DNA from: a bacterium
GTDB lineage: Bacteria; Bacillota; Clostridia; Lachnospirales; Lachnospiraceae
NCBI GenBank assembly: GCA_030524675.1
Contig: JAUNGE010000026.1
Span: 1-48,648 of the forward strand
Length of the DNA: 48,648 bases
Direction of reading: 5' to 3'
Below the pieces are notes generated by a model. That model did not search any database, was not told the DNA's origin, and was given only the letters and a program-made list of their open reading frames with translations. Below are positions 36,437 to 45,802 of the stretch, piece by piece. The position numbers and the translations under genes are program-made. Each line of letters starts with the position of its first letter. Within the stretch, counting starts at the first letter, position 1.

Positions 36437-37801
36437 ATGATTAATATTCTGGAAGTAAGCGAGACAAATAATATGATTGAGCATGAAAATCTGGACGTGC
36501 GCACCATCACGCTGGGAATCAACCTGCTGGACTGCTGCGATACAGACCTGGATGCTCTGAATGAGAAAATCTACACGAAAATCACAACCGTGGCGAAAGA
36601 CCTGGTGTCCACAGGGCGCGATATTGAGCGCGATTTTGGAATCCCGATTGTAAATAAGAGAATTTCCGTCACTCCGATTGCGCTGGTGGGAAGCCCTGCG
36701 TGCAAGACGCCAGATGATTTTGTGACGATTGCGAGAACGTTGGACAGAGCTGCGAAGGAAGTCGGCGTCAATTTTATCGGCGGCTACTCTGCACTGGTGA
36801 GCAAAGGCATGACAAAAGCGGAGGAAAATTTAATTCGCTCTATCCCGAGAGCGCTCGCTGAGACAGAGCGTGTGTGCAGCTCCATCAATGTCGGCTCCAC
36901 AAAGACGGGCATGAATATGGACGCCATCCGCCTGATGGGAGAAATTGTGAAGGAGACTGCCGAGGCGACAAAAGATGCAGATTCTCTGGGCTGTGCGAAG
37001 TTGGTTGTATTCTGCAACGCGCCGGATGACAACCCGTTTATGGCAGGCGCATTCCACGGCGTGACAGAGGCGGATGCCATCATTAACGTCGGCGTCAGCG
37101 GGCCTGGTGTGGTAAAGACAGCTCTGGAGAGCGTGAGAGGAGAGGGATTTGAGGTTCTCTGCGAGACGATTAAGAAAACCGCATTCAAAATTACCCGTGT
37201 CGGACAGTTGGTGGCACAGGAGGCGTCAAAGCGTCTGGGTATTCCGTTTGGCATTATTGATTTGTCCCTCGCACCGACTCCAGCAGTGGGGGATAGCGTA
37301 GCAGATATTTTGCAGGAAATCGGTCTGGAGAGAGTCGGCGCGCCAGGAACCACCGCAGCTCTCGCTCTGTTAAATGACCAGGTGAAAAAGGGCGGCGTGA
37401 TGGCGTCTTCCTATGTCGGAGGTCTTTCCGGCGCATTTATTCCTGTGAGTGAGGACCAGGGAATGATTGATTCCGTAGTGGCAGGCGCACTCACGATTGA
37501 AAAATTGGAGGCGATGACATGTGTCTGCTCTGTAGGGTTGGATATGATTGCCATTCCAGGCGATACCTCCGCAGCGACCATTTCTGGCATTATCGCAGAT
37601 GAGTCTGCAATCGGTATGATTAACCAAAAAACTACAGCAGTCCGCATTATTCCAGTAATCGGAAAGACTGTGGGAGATACCGTAGAGTTCGGCGGCCTTT
37701 TGGGATATGCGCCGGTTATGCCAGTCAACAGTTTCTCCTGTGAGGCGTTTGTAAATCGTGCAGGAAGGATTCCGGCACCGATTCACAGCTTTAAGAACTA
37801 A
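36437..37801 (+). CDS. UPF0210 (DUF711) family protein
   Basis: A 454-aa protein related in fold to glycyl-radical enzymes (PFL-like). Typical N-terminus [20 protein letters not shown] and segments [12 protein letters not shown] and [18 protein letters not shown]. No experimentally settled role. The chosen start (MINILEV) matches the family length; ATGs 6 and 24 nt earlier are possible. Always paired with the ACT-domain gene in this group. Cytosolic, no signal. Confidence 0.9.
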   Translation: MINILEVSETNNMIEHENLDVRTITLGINLLDCCDTDLDALNEKIYTKITTVAKDLVSTGRDIERDFGIPIVNKRISVTPIALVGSPACKTPDDFVTIARTLDRAAKEVGVNFIGGYSALVSKGMTKAEENLIRSIPRALAETERVCSSINVGSTKTGMNMDAIRLMGEIVKETAEATKDADSLGCAKLVVFCNAPDDNPFMAGAFHGVTEADAIINVGVSGPGVVKTALESVRGEGFEVLCETIKKTAFKITRVGQLVAQEASKRLGIPFGIIDLSLAPTPAVGDSVADILQEIGLERVGAPGTTAALALLNDQVKKGGVMASSYVGGLSGAFIPVSEDQGMIDSVVAGALTIEKLEAMTCVCSVGLDMIAIPGDTSAATISGIIADESAIGMINQKTTAVRIIPVIGKTVGDTVEFGGLLGYAPVMPVNSFSCEAFVNRAGRIPAPIHSFKN

Positions 37802-37859
37802 ACGGAAAAGATGGAGCTGGGAGCAGAAATGATGGAAAGAATGTGAGGGCAGGAAGCAT

Positions 37860-39074
37860 ATGGAACAGACAAGCAGAGAAGAGTTGGAGAAGGCGTTTGG
37901 GTGGATTTTGGATGAACATTTGAGCCAGGCTGTTTTGAGCGCTCCAGCAAAAAATGCAGAGGATGGAAGCATCAGCCACTGTCGTCTGCGCCCAGTGCTT
38001 CTGCAGAATGAATTAAAATTTCAGGCAGAAGAGCAGAGAGGGAAGCAGGCATTTCACAAAAATCTCTCAAAGGATGAGGCGATGGCCTATTTGACAGAGC
38101 TTTTGGATGGAAAATTAAAGCAGGCCGAGCTCACCTCTGCGAAGGGAAGTGTTCTGGTTCTGGTCAGCAAAAAGGGAAAGGTGACAGTGAAAGTGAAGCG
38201 GGCGGCAGTCCGCATTGCGGCGCCCTCTGCAGCAGCCGATTCGCTCCTTACTCACAACCGCAAAAAGCGTTATGTGCTGGAAGAGGGAAAGCCAGTGCCG
38301 TTTCTTGTGGACCTAGGCGTGATGACAGAGGAAGGAAAGGTTGTGAAGGCGCGCTATGACAAGTTCCGCCAAATTAACCGTTTTCTGGAGTTTATCGAGG
38401 ACATTCTTCCAAAACTTCCAAGGGACAGAGAACTCACGATTCTGGATTTCGGGTGCGGAAAGTCCTATCTGACCTTTGCGATGTACTATTATCTGAAGGA
38501 ACTGAATGGGTATTCCATTCGGGTGATAGGGCTGGATTTAAAGGAAGATGTGATTGCACTGTGCAACCGCCTGAGCAGAAAGTTTGGATTTGACAAGCTG
38601 ACATTTTATCATGGGGACATTGCAGAGTATGAGGGCGTGAATGCAGTGGATATGGTGGTGACTCTCCACGCATGTGATACTGCGACAGACTATGCGCTCG
38701 CAAAAGCTGTGGGATGGGGCGCCAGTGTGATTCTGTCGGTTCCCTGCTGCCAGCATGAGCTGAACCGGCAGATGAAAAATGAGACAGCCAGTCCAGTTCT
38801 TGGCTATGGACTCTTGAAGGAGCGAATGGCGGCGCTGATGACGGACGGTATTCGCGCGCAGGTGCTGGAGCATTATGGATACCGGACACAGATTTTGGAG
38901 TTCATTGATATGGAGCATACGCCGAAAAATATCCTGATTCGCGCTGTGAAGCAGGGAAAGAAAAAGCAAAACGGAAAAGAAATCCACCAGCTTTTGAAGG
39001 AGTGGAATCTGGCGCCAACCATCTGCGAGCTGCTGCCGGTCAGGGAGACTGCACAGGAAAGTATGACAAGATAA
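37860..39074 (+). CDS. Class I SAM-dependent methyltransferase
   Basis: A 404-aa protein. The C-terminal half is a Rossmann methyltransferase with ILDFGCGKSYLTFAMYY (motif I), VIGLDLKEDVI (motif II) and VVTLHACDTATDYAL, preceded by YDKFRQINRFLEF. SVPCCQHELN follows, with a Cys pair seen in this family. The N-terminal 170 residues (RGKQAFHKNLSKDEAMAYLT) are a separate domain of unknown function. The nucleic acid or protein substrate is not known. GGAAG precedes the start. Confidence 0.88.
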   Translation: MEQTSREELEKAFGWILDEHLSQAVLSAPAKNAEDGSISHCRLRPVLLQNELKFQAEEQRGKQAFHKNLSKDEAMAYLTELLDGKLKQAELTSAKGSVLVLVSKKGKVTVKVKRAAVRIAAPSAAADSLLTHNRKKRYVLEEGKPVPFLVDLGVMTEEGKVVKARYDKFRQINRFLEFIEDILPKLPRDRELTILDFGCGKSYLTFAMYYYLKELNGYSIRVIGLDLKEDVIALCNRLSRKFGFDKLTFYHGDIAEYEGVNAVDMVVTLHACDTATDYALAKAVGWGASVILSVPCCQHELNRQMKNETASPVLGYGLLKERMAALMTDGIRAQVLEHYGYRTQILEFIDMEHTPKNILIRAVKQGKKKQNGKEIHQLLKEWNLAPTICELLPVRETAQESMTR

Positions 39075-39097
39075 AAACGTTAGAATGAGGAACGAAT

Positions 39098-39586
39098 ATG
39101 GAAATCCGCAAAGTGAGAATGGATGAAGTAGATAAAGTGTTGGACATGTATGAGATGGGCCGTCAGTTCATGCGCAGCCATGGAAATGATGCGCAGTGGA
39201 TCAACGGCTATCCTGGCAGGGATACGGTGGAAGGAGATATTCAGGCCGGAAATCTGTATTTCTGCGAGGAAAACGGCGAACCGGCTGCCGTATTTATGTA
39301 CTATTTCGGGGAGGACCCAAGCTATGCTGTGATAGAGGACGGCGCGTGGCCGAATGACCGTCCGTATGGAGTGATTCACCGCATCGCTTCTCTCGGAAAG
39401 GTAAAAGGCGCAGCATCGTACTGCATGAACTGGGGATTTGCCCAGTGTCACAACCTGCGTGTGGATACGCATGAGAAAAACATTCCCATGCAGAATATGG
39501 TAAAGAAAAATGGGTTTGTCCGCTGTGGAATCGTGTACATGCAGGATGGAAGCCCAAGGGTCGCATTCCAGAAAACAGAGTCATAA
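39098..39586 (+). CDS. GNAT-family N-acetyltransferase
   Basis: A 162-aa acyl-CoA-dependent acetyltransferase. It starts MEIRKVRMDEVDKVLDMYE, has AVFMYYFGEDPSYAVIEDGA (beta-strands) and GVIHRIASLGKVKGAASYC (acetyl-CoA loop region) followed by LRVDTHEKNIPMQNMVKKNG typical of the C-terminal half. GAGGAA precedes the ATG. Substrate unknown. Confidence 0.9.
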   Translation: MEIRKVRMDEVDKVLDMYEMGRQFMRSHGNDAQWINGYPGRDTVEGDIQAGNLYFCEENGEPAAVFMYYFGEDPSYAVIEDGAWPNDRPYGVIHRIASLGKVKGAASYCMNWGFAQCHNLRVDTHEKNIPMQNMVKKNGFVRCGIVYMQDGSPRVAFQKTES

Positions 39587-40159
39587 ACAATAAACAAGCA
39601 CTTGACAAGGAAAGAGTGCCATGATGTACAGATAATCTGATTTCAAAGAGTAACTGAAAATAAAGGCGTTTTTGGCGTTTCTTCCTGTATTTGTGAGGAA
39701 GAGATTTATTTTCGTTACAATGAATGTGTGAAAAGCCCACTCTTTGAGGTGTGGGATGGATAGCACAAAAAATATAAAACAATATGTATATAAATATTGC
39801 AAATATACATAAATATGATATAGTTATATGTATAAAAGGTTTTGACACGAGCCTAATGCTATCGCTAATGAATACAAAGGTATTCTTGATAGTAAAAGTC
39901 TTATAAAAACTCATGAGTCTTATATGCTTTCGAGCATATTTGGAAGTGAATGTATATAAGAACCCAATGTGCTTTAGCTGTTGGAGTGTCAGCGGAAATG
40001 AGAGTACTGTACAGAAATGACGGCAGCTGGTTGGATATCCCAGGTATGAGGGATAGAGGGCAGCGGCTGCAAATACTCTGCAGGTTTGAGTCTGTTTGGA
40101 TGGATTCAGGTCTATTTCCGGTTTATGCCATTTTGTATGTAAAAAAAGAGGGAATTGCT
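39587..40159. other. 573-nt intergenic region with structured, IS-like sequence
   Basis: No credible gene. From about 39733 to 39992 the sequence is A/T-rich with several hairpins that look like the ends of a tnpA/tnpB-type element (see next entry). From 39993 to 40159 lies the ABC-F leader, which contains no clear start until the ATG at 40160; the open frame here is only incidental. Confidence 0.6.
39733..39992 (+). mobile_element. Relic resembling IS200/IS605-type element ends
   Basis: AAGCCCACTCTTTGAGGTGT (39733-39752) then GGGATGGA resembles the end hairpin of IS200/IS605 elements, and CCCAATGTGCTTTAGCTGTT (39963-39982) then GGAGTGTCAG resembles the other end (stem, TTTAG loop, GAGTGTCA). 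Between them ATATGCT and AGCATAT (39922-39939) form a TTCG-loop hairpin. No transposase remains, so this would be a palindrome-associated MITE or a leftover guide-RNA region. Recognition is by pattern only. Confidence 0.4.
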
Positions 40160-41758
40160 ATGTTACAAATAAAAAATCTGACCATAACTCACAAAAAAGA
40201 CCTGCGTGACCTGGTATCAGGCTTTTCTTTCTGTCTGAATCCGAAAGACAAAGCCGTGATTATCGGGGAGGAGGGGAACGGAAAGTCCACACTGTTAAAG
40301 CTGATTTATCAGGAGCGTCTGGTGGAGGAGTACGTGGAATACCGCGGCGAGATTATGCGGGACAATCAGATTCTCGGTTATCTGGCGCAGGAGATGCCGC
40401 CGGAAGACCAAAAGAAAAGTATATGCGAATTCTGTATGGAGATGCCGCAGTTTCTGGAATGGACGCCTGGGGAACTGAAACAAGCCGCCAGACAGCTTGG
40501 ATTTCCTGTGGAAAGACTGTATGAGGACCAGAAAATTGAGACGCTCTCCGGCGGGGAGAAGGTAAAACTGCAGATGTTTCGGCTGCTTTTGCAGAAGCCG
40601 GATGCCTATCTTCTGGATGAGCCGTCCAATGACATTGATATTGATACGATTCTCTGGTTGGAGCAGTTTATCAAAGATAGTCCGGTTCCTGTGCTGTATG
40701 TCTCCCATGATGAGACATTGATTGAGCGGACAGCCAATGTGGTGATTCACTTAGAGCAGCGAGAGAGAAAGACAAAGCCATGTGCTACTGTCGCCAGAGT
40801 GCCATACCGCACGTATGTGGAGGAGCGGATGGCGTTTCTGGAAAAGAGCAGCCAGCAGGCGAAAAATGAGCAGCGCGAGTACGAAAAGCAGATGGAAAAA
40901 TTTCAAAGAATCCAGCAGAAGGTGGAATACCAGCAGGCCGTTATCAGCAGACAGAATCCATCTGGAGGGCGTCTTCTGAAAAAGAAGATGAAGGCAGTCA
41001 AGTCGATGGAGCGCCGCTTTGAGAAAGAACAGGAGAATCGGACAAAGGTGCCGGATACGGAAGATGCGATTTTTATGAAATTTGGAGAGCAGATTCAGAT
41101 TCCGGCGGGAAAAACGGTTCTGGAGGTGGAGATTCCACAGCTGACAGCAGGAGAGCGTGGCGAGCGCATCTTGGCGCACAATATTTTTCTGCGTATGCGG
41201 GGAAGCGAGAAAGTCTGCATCATAGGAAAGAATGGAGCCGGAAAGACGACGTTTCTCAGGCAGGCGGCAAAACTTCTGTTGGAGAGGACGGATATTCGGG
41301 CAGCCTACATGCCGCAGAATTATGAGGAACTTCTAAAGATGGACAAAACGCCGGTGGAATTTCTGGCAGAGAGCGGTGAGAAAGAGGAAATCACGAGAGT
41401 GCGGACATACCTTGGAAGTATGAAATACACAGCAGATGAGATGAGTCATCCAGTGAGAGAGCTGTCCGGCGGCCAGAAAGCGAAGATTCTGCTGTTAAAG
41501 ATGAGTCTTTCTGGCGCCGAAGTGCTGATTTTGGATGAGCCGACCCGAAATTTTTCCCCGCTTTCCGGTCCAGTCATCCGTGAAGTTTTAAAAAGCTTCG
41601 GCGGCGCCATTTTGAGTGTATCTCATGACCGGAAATATATCGGGGAAGTCTGTGACGTGGTGTATGAGCTGACAGCGCAGGGACTTATTCCGGTTTCGCC
41701 AGAATATCTTGATACTCCGGATGTTTCTCAAACCACTTCACCGCGTAGGAACAGGTAG
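40160..41758 (+). CDS. ABC-F family ATPase
   Basis: A 532-aa soluble protein with two ATPase cassettes and no membrane segments. Cassette 1: Walker A GEEGNGKST, signature LSGGEKVKLQ, Walker B YLLDEPSNDIDI. Cassette 2: GKNGAGKTT, LSGGQKAKILL, LILDEPTRNFSPLSG. The linker between (about 210-320) is highly charged, as expected for the P-site tRNA interaction motif. ABC-F proteins act on ribosomes in translation or antibiotic protection; which applies here is not clear. AGAGGGA lies before the ATG. The open frame extends upstream but that part is not protein-like. Its last 74 nt overlap the convergent GNAT gene. Confidence 0.92.
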   Translation: MLQIKNLTITHKKDLRDLVSGFSFCLNPKDKAVIIGEEGNGKSTLLKLIYQERLVEEYVEYRGEIMRDNQILGYLAQEMPPEDQKKSICEFCMEMPQFLEWTPGELKQAARQLGFPVERLYEDQKIETLSGGEKVKLQMFRLLLQKPDAYLLDEPSNDIDIDTILWLEQFIKDSPVPVLYVSHDETLIERTANVVIHLEQRERKTKPCATVARVPYRTYVEERMAFLEKSSQQAKNEQREYEKQMEKFQRIQQKVEYQQAVISRQNPSGGRLLKKKMKAVKSMERRFEKEQENRTKVPDTEDAIFMKFGEQIQIPAGKTVLEVEIPQLTAGERGERILAHNIFLRMRGSEKVCIIGKNGAGKTTFLRQAAKLLLERTDIRAAYMPQNYEELLKMDKTPVEFLAESGEKEEITRVRTYLGSMKYTADEMSHPVRELSGGQKAKILLLKMSLSGAEVLILDEPTRNFSPLSGPVIREVLKSFGGAILSVSHDRKYIGEVCDVVYELTAQGLIPVSPEYLDTPDVSQTTSPRRNR

Positions 41759-41966
41759 GGATCACCTGCTTGCCGTCGCGCGCAATCTGAGCGGCAGCCG
41801 CCTCAAGAAGCTGTGAAGCAACCCCCTGGCCACGCAGAGAGTCATCGACAAAAGTATGGTTGATGTTGACAGTGTTTTCGTTGACTGCCGGAAAGGTGAC
41901 TTCTGCGAGAGTGCGGCCTTCGGTGTCGTTGTGAAAAATGCGGTTTGGTTCATACGTAAATGTCAT
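41685..41966 (-). CDS. Small GNAT-like acetyltransferase (YjdJ type)
   Basis: A 93-aa protein with the minimal GNAT core: INHTFVDDSLRGQGVASQLL (acetyl-CoA loop RGQGVA) followed by a helix and VIPTCSYAVKWFEKHPEYQD, the conserved C-terminus of the YjdJ/NATD1-like group. AGGAGGT lies 8 nt before the ATG, deciding the start. Its 3' end overlaps the ABC-F gene tail to tail by 74 nt. Confidence 0.9.
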   Translation of the reverse strand: MTFTYEPNRIFHNDTEGRTLAEVTFPAVNENTVNINHTFVDDSLRGQGVASQLLEAAAAQIARDGKQVIPTCSYAVKWFEKHPEYQDILAKPE

Positions 41967-42104
41967 ATGTTGGTACCTCCTGAATGATAAATGAATAAAA
42001 ACATGTGCATAGTGCCTGTATATGCATGGTGTTCGCGTCTGTGTACATGTTGTAGTATCTGCATATATAATAATACACATGCATAGTGCCTGCAGACGTG
42101 GGTG

Positions 42105-43469
42105 TCAGATGCTGGTATTGCTCTCGTATCCCAAAAGATGATGTCCTGCTTGGTACTCGTTTTTGGCTGGTATCTGATATTTGGATGCCAACAGTGCCTG
42201 GTACAGGTGGGAGGCATAGATATCCTGCTGTAAAAGTGTCATACCATCTTTTGAAATCCCTTCGATTTCCCGTTTTACCTGGGTAATCAGAGGGATTTTT
42301 GCATGTGCGCGGATGCTTTTTAGAAGAGGCAGGGCCGTCTTTTTGAAGCCGAGGATTCTGGCGTACGGGACATAATCGACCGCCTCTTGCTTCCAGCGCG
42401 CAGTGTCAGCGTCTGTGATTCCCAACAGGATGTGCAAGAGCGCGCGGCTGATTCGCGTGTACGTGTACTGTCTGGTCTTTAACTGAAAAATCCGCTCCTC
42501 AAAAGACGCTGGAGAGAGGAGAATATGGGTTAAGCGCTGGCCGAGTTCTTTGGATACATCCAAATAAGAAGAGAAATCCCTGCCTTCTTTGGAGAGAGTG
42601 AGCAGAGCATAGTTGAGCGCGCTGCTGATATCATCTGGATACAGGGGCTTTCCAGAGAGTAGGAGTGGAAGCACAGCAGGCGGGATGGCCGATGGGTCAA
42701 ACTTCGGCTCCATTGTTGAGCGATTGCTATTGCTTTCTGTATTTCCTAAGTCCAATCCGCTCAATTCCATCTTTTTTAGTGCCTGCCGGATAGCTGTGGC
42801 AGACCAGAAAGTCTTCTGGTTTTCTGTATTGGTATGCGTCAGCGATTCAGGCATCCCTTCCCCATCGTTCGCTGTCTCATGGTAGCCCATGCCCTCTCTT
42901 CGGATGGTGATGGGGCGAATGGAACTGTGCCTTTTTAAGATTGCTCTGCAGTACTCGATTCCGAGAATGTTGTTTGGGCTGTTCCAGTCCATGGATGAAG
43001 GGGAGAGTGCGCCATAGACCTTTTCTCTGGCCGCCGGAAAAGACATGCCGGATGCAAGGCAGCGCTTTAAGGCCACAGAGTCTTCCTCTCGTTCCTCCAA
43101 AAGCCTTTCGGCGAGCGAGACAAGCACATCGGTCTGCCCATATTCGCTCCCGAAACACAGGGAGGAGACGACGCCCAGCTTGTCGAGAAGCGCCACGCCG
43201 GCTGCTGCGAAATCTTCGGCGCTGCTGGTGGCAAAAGCATTTGGAAGTTCGAGAACGAGGTCCACTCCGCAGAGAAGCGCCATCTGGGCGCGGGTGTATT
43301 TGTCAAAAACGGCAGGGGTGCCGCGCTGGACAAAATCGCCGCTCATTGCCGCAATGACATAGTCCGCGCCTGTTATTTCTCTTGCCTTCTGAATATGGTA
43401 TGCGTGCCCGCAGTGAAACGGATTGTACTCGGCAATGATGCCGACTGTCTTGAAATTTTCAGTCTCCAT
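42105..43469 (-). CDS. tmcAL: tRNA(Met) cytidine acetate ligase
   Basis: A 454-aa nucleotidyltransferase-fold enzyme (YlbM family) that acetylates C34 of elongator tRNA-Met using acetate and ATP. The adenylylation motif is GIIAEYNPFHCGHAYHI (usual NPFHNGH), with KYTRAQMALLCGVDLVLELP, FGSEYG and SPNNILGIEYCRAI downstream and ISRALLHILLG at the C-terminal tRNA-binding part. It divides from pduL. AAAGGACTT lies about 15 nt before the start. Its position beside acetate-producing genes is fitting, since acetate is its substrate. Confidence 0.92.
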   Translation of the reverse strand: METENFKTVGIIAEYNPFHCGHAYHIQKAREITGADYVIAAMSGDFVQRGTPAVFDKYTRAQMALLCGVDLVLELPNAFATSSAEDFAAAGVALLDKLGVVSSLCFGSEYGQTDVLVSLAERLLEEREEDSVALKRCLASGMSFPAAREKVYGALSPSSMDWNSPNNILGIEYCRAILKRHSSIRPITIRREGMGYHETANDGEGMPESLTHTNTENQKTFWSATAIRQALKKMELSGLDLGNTESNSNRSTMEPKFDPSAIPPAVLPLLLSGKPLYPDDISSALNYALLTLSKEGRDFSSYLDVSKELGQRLTHILLSPASFEERIFQLKTRQYTYTRISRALLHILLGITDADTARWKQEAVDYVPYARILGFKKTALPLLKSIRAHAKIPLITQVKREIEGISKDGMTLLQQDIYASHLYQALLASKYQIPAKNEYQAGHHLLGYESNTSI

Positions 43470-43598
43470 GTGCGCTATTTGTAAGTCCTTTCAAAAAAAA
43501 GTGGGTTTCTCTATGCATATAGTCTATCACAATTCCAAAAAAAATGATATTGTTTTGCAAAAAGTGCAAATTTCCCGAAAACTTTTTCAGGATGAGAC

Positions 43599-43627
43599 TT
43601 GAAAAATTAGGACAAACCACATAAAAT
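43599..43627 (+). promoter_or_regulatory. Sigma-A promoter of pduL-ackA
   Basis: TTGAAA (43599-43604) and TAAAAT (43622-43627) with a 17-nt spacer, about 60 nt before the pduL start. Confidence 0.65.
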
Positions 43628-43686
43628 AGAAGTAGAATCACAATTTTTGGTGATGGACTACATAATTGAAAAAAGGAGAGATTATC

Positions 43687-44256
43687 ATGAATTTTATCGT
43701 TGAGACATCCGCACGTCACGTACATTTAACACAGGAGCATCTGGAGATTTTATTTGGTAAGGATTACCAGCTGACAAAGAAGAAAGACCTTTCCCAGCCA
43801 GGACAGTATGCATGCGAGGAGAGAGTTACCATCGTTGGTTCCAAGAAGGAATTAAAAGGCGTATCCATCTTAGGACCGGTGAGAAAAGATACACAGGTAG
43901 AGCTGTCCCTGACAGACGCACGTTCCATCGGTGTAGTTGCTCCGGTTCGTGAGTCCGGCGATATCGCTGGTTCCGGCGCATGTAAGATTGTCGGACCATG
44001 CGGCGAGATTGAGATTGCAGAGGGCGTTATCGCTGCAAAGCGTCACATCCACGCAACTCCGGAAGATGCTGAGAAGCTGGGCGTAAAGGACAAAGACATC
44101 GTATCTGTTAAGATTGACACCAACGGCAGAAGCCTGATATTCGGTGATGTTGTGGTTCGTGTAAGCCCATCTTACGCTCTGGCTATGCACATTGATACAG
44201 ATGAGTCCAATGCAGCTGGATGCGGCAGAGAAGTATACGGAGAGATCGTTCGCTAA
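43687..44256 (+). CDS. pduL: Phosphate acyltransferase, PduL type
   Basis: A 189-aa PduL-family enzyme converting acetyl-CoA (or propionyl-CoA) and phosphate to acyl phosphate and CoA. The paired metal-binding His segments are SARHVHLTQEHLEILFG near the start and AAKRHIHATPEDAEKLG in the second half. It lacks an N-terminal microcompartment-targeting extension and no shell genes are near, so it acts in the cytosol. AAGGAGA precedes the ATG; an ATG 21 nt earlier is in frame. It is followed by ackA, so the pair replaces Pta-AckA. Confidence 0.92.
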   Translation: MNFIVETSARHVHLTQEHLEILFGKDYQLTKKKDLSQPGQYACEERVTIVGSKKELKGVSILGPVRKDTQVELSLTDARSIGVVAPVRESGDIAGSGACKIVGPCGEIEIAEGVIAAKRHIHATPEDAEKLGVKDKDIVSVKIDTNGRSLIFGDVVVRVSPSYALAMHIDTDESNAAGCGREVYGEIVR

Positions 44257-44304
44257 TCTAGGAACAATCTGAAAAAAGTAAAAGGAAAAAGGAGATAGAT
44301 TCCC

Positions 44305-45498
44305 ATGAAGATTTTAGTTATCAACTGCGGCAGCTCTTCCTTAAAATATCAGCTGATTGATATGGACAATGAGAGCGTTATTGCAAAAGGACTCTGCGAG
44401 AGAATCGGTATCGAGGGTTCCAAACTGACACATAAACCAACCGGCAAAAGCGAGTTCGTAGTAGAAAGCCCGATGCCAGACCATTCTGTAGCCATTCAGC
44501 TGGTTATGGATGCGCTGTCTGATGCAGACCACGGCGTGATTGCAAGCACAGATGAGATTTCTGCAATCGGACACCGCGTACTGCACGCAGGTATGATTTA
44601 CAGCGATTCCATCGTTGTAAACGAGGATGTAAAGAGAGTCATCCGCGAGTGCTTCGACCTTGGACCTCTGCACAATCCGGCAAACCTGATGGGTATTGAG
44701 GCTTGTGAGAAAGTTATGCCAGGAAAACCAAACGTAGCTGTATTTGATACCGCATTCGGTATGTCCATGCCGGAGAAGGCATACACCTACGCAATTCCTC
44801 ACGAATATCTGGAGAAGTACAGCGTAAGAAGATACGGCTTCCACGGAACCAGTCATATGTTTGTATCTGGCGAGGCAATCAAGTTCGGCGGACTTGACCC
44901 AGAGAAGGCAAAAGTGATTGTATGTCACCTTGGAAATGGTGCAAGTATCTCTGCATCCATCGGCGGCAAGTGTGTAGATACCAGTATGGGTCTGACACCT
45001 CTTGAGGGACTTATCATGGGAACCAGAAGCGGTGATGTAGATCCGGCTGTTTTGCAGTTTATCATGAACAAAGAAGGTCTGGATATCAACCAGATGTTAA
45101 ATATCTTAAACAAAAAGTCCGGTGTTCTGGGCATGAGCGGCGGCGTTTCCAGCGACTTCCGTGATATCGCAAAGGCAGCAGAGGAAGGCAACCATCTGGC
45201 AGAAGTAGCGCTGGATGCATTCCGCTATCGTGTGGCAAAATACATCGGCGCTTACACAGCAGCTATGAACGGTGTGGATGCTATCGCATTTACCGCAGGT
45301 GTTGGTGAGAACGATGTGGAGACCAGAAAAGCAATCTGCGAGTACTTAGGATACCTGGGCGTTGAGATTGACGACGAGGCAAACAACTGCAGAGGCAAGA
45401 ATCAGGTGATCTCTTCTAAGGATTCCAAAGTAAAAGTAATGCTGATTCCGACAAACGAGGAGCTGGCTATCGCAAGAGAGACTCTGGCTCTGGTATAA
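44305..45498 (+). CDS. ackA: Acetate kinase
   Basis: A 397-aa enzyme converting acetyl phosphate and ADP to acetate and ATP. Motifs are MKILVINCGSSSLKYQLI (phosphate 1), IGHRVLHAG, VAVFDTAFG, RYGFHGTSHMFV (catalytic), HLGNGASIS (phosphate 2) and TAGVGENDVETR (adenosine). AAGGAGAT lies 9 nt before the ATG. It follows pduL by 48 nt and shares its promoter; together they make ATP from acetyl-CoA in fermentation. Confidence 0.97.
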   Translation: MKILVINCGSSSLKYQLIDMDNESVIAKGLCERIGIEGSKLTHKPTGKSEFVVESPMPDHSVAIQLVMDALSDADHGVIASTDEISAIGHRVLHAGMIYSDSIVVNEDVKRVIRECFDLGPLHNPANLMGIEACEKVMPGKPNVAVFDTAFGMSMPEKAYTYAIPHEYLEKYSVRRYGFHGTSHMFVSGEAIKFGGLDPEKAKVIVCHLGNGASISASIGGKCVDTSMGLTPLEGLIMGTRSGDVDPAVLQFIMNKEGLDINQMLNILNKKSGVLGMSGGVSSDFRDIAKAAEEGNHLAEVALDAFRYRVAKYIGAYTAAMNGVDAIAFTAGVGENDVETRKAICEYLGYLGVEIDDEANNCRGKNQVISSKDSKVKVMLIPTNEELAIARETLALV

Positions 45499-45802
45499 AC
45501 GAAGAAGCGTGCGTTACAGCGGCACAGAAAACTGTGAAGAAACACAGGAAACAGTGAAAACGCAAAAAACAGCGAGACAGCGAAACGTACAGCACAACAA
45601 AGAAGGATGAAAGAGGATTGCAGAGGGGAATCGCCATAGGTTTCTCTTTGCAATCCCTTGCATTTTCTTATGCATATTTTCATCTTAATTTTGAAAAAAT
45701 AGGATTGACAAATAAAAAGCATCTATGTATAATAGCATAGGTGCGTATTAGGAAAGTCCCCCTTTGCTATTGTTCCATTGGGGAATGAAGTAGGAGACGA
45801 AT
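45499..45802. other. 304-nt intergenic region after ackA, no gene
   Basis: First an A-rich stretch with repeated AACAGYGA-type words (45520-45600), then a stem GGATTGCA (45615-45622) with TGCAATCC (45649-45656) that may end the ackA transcript, and the promoter and leader of the next operon. No gene seen. Confidence 0.6.
45705..45733 (+). promoter_or_regulatory. Sigma-A promoter of the DUF177-rpmF operon
   Basis: Perfect TTGACA (45705-45710) and TATAAT (45728-45733) with a 17-nt spacer. Confidence 0.9.

Noticed and set aside
39294-39914. Reverse-strand frame of about 200 codons opposite the GNAT gene
   Set aside because: It overlaps a supported gene and the structured intergenic region, without ribosome site or motif.
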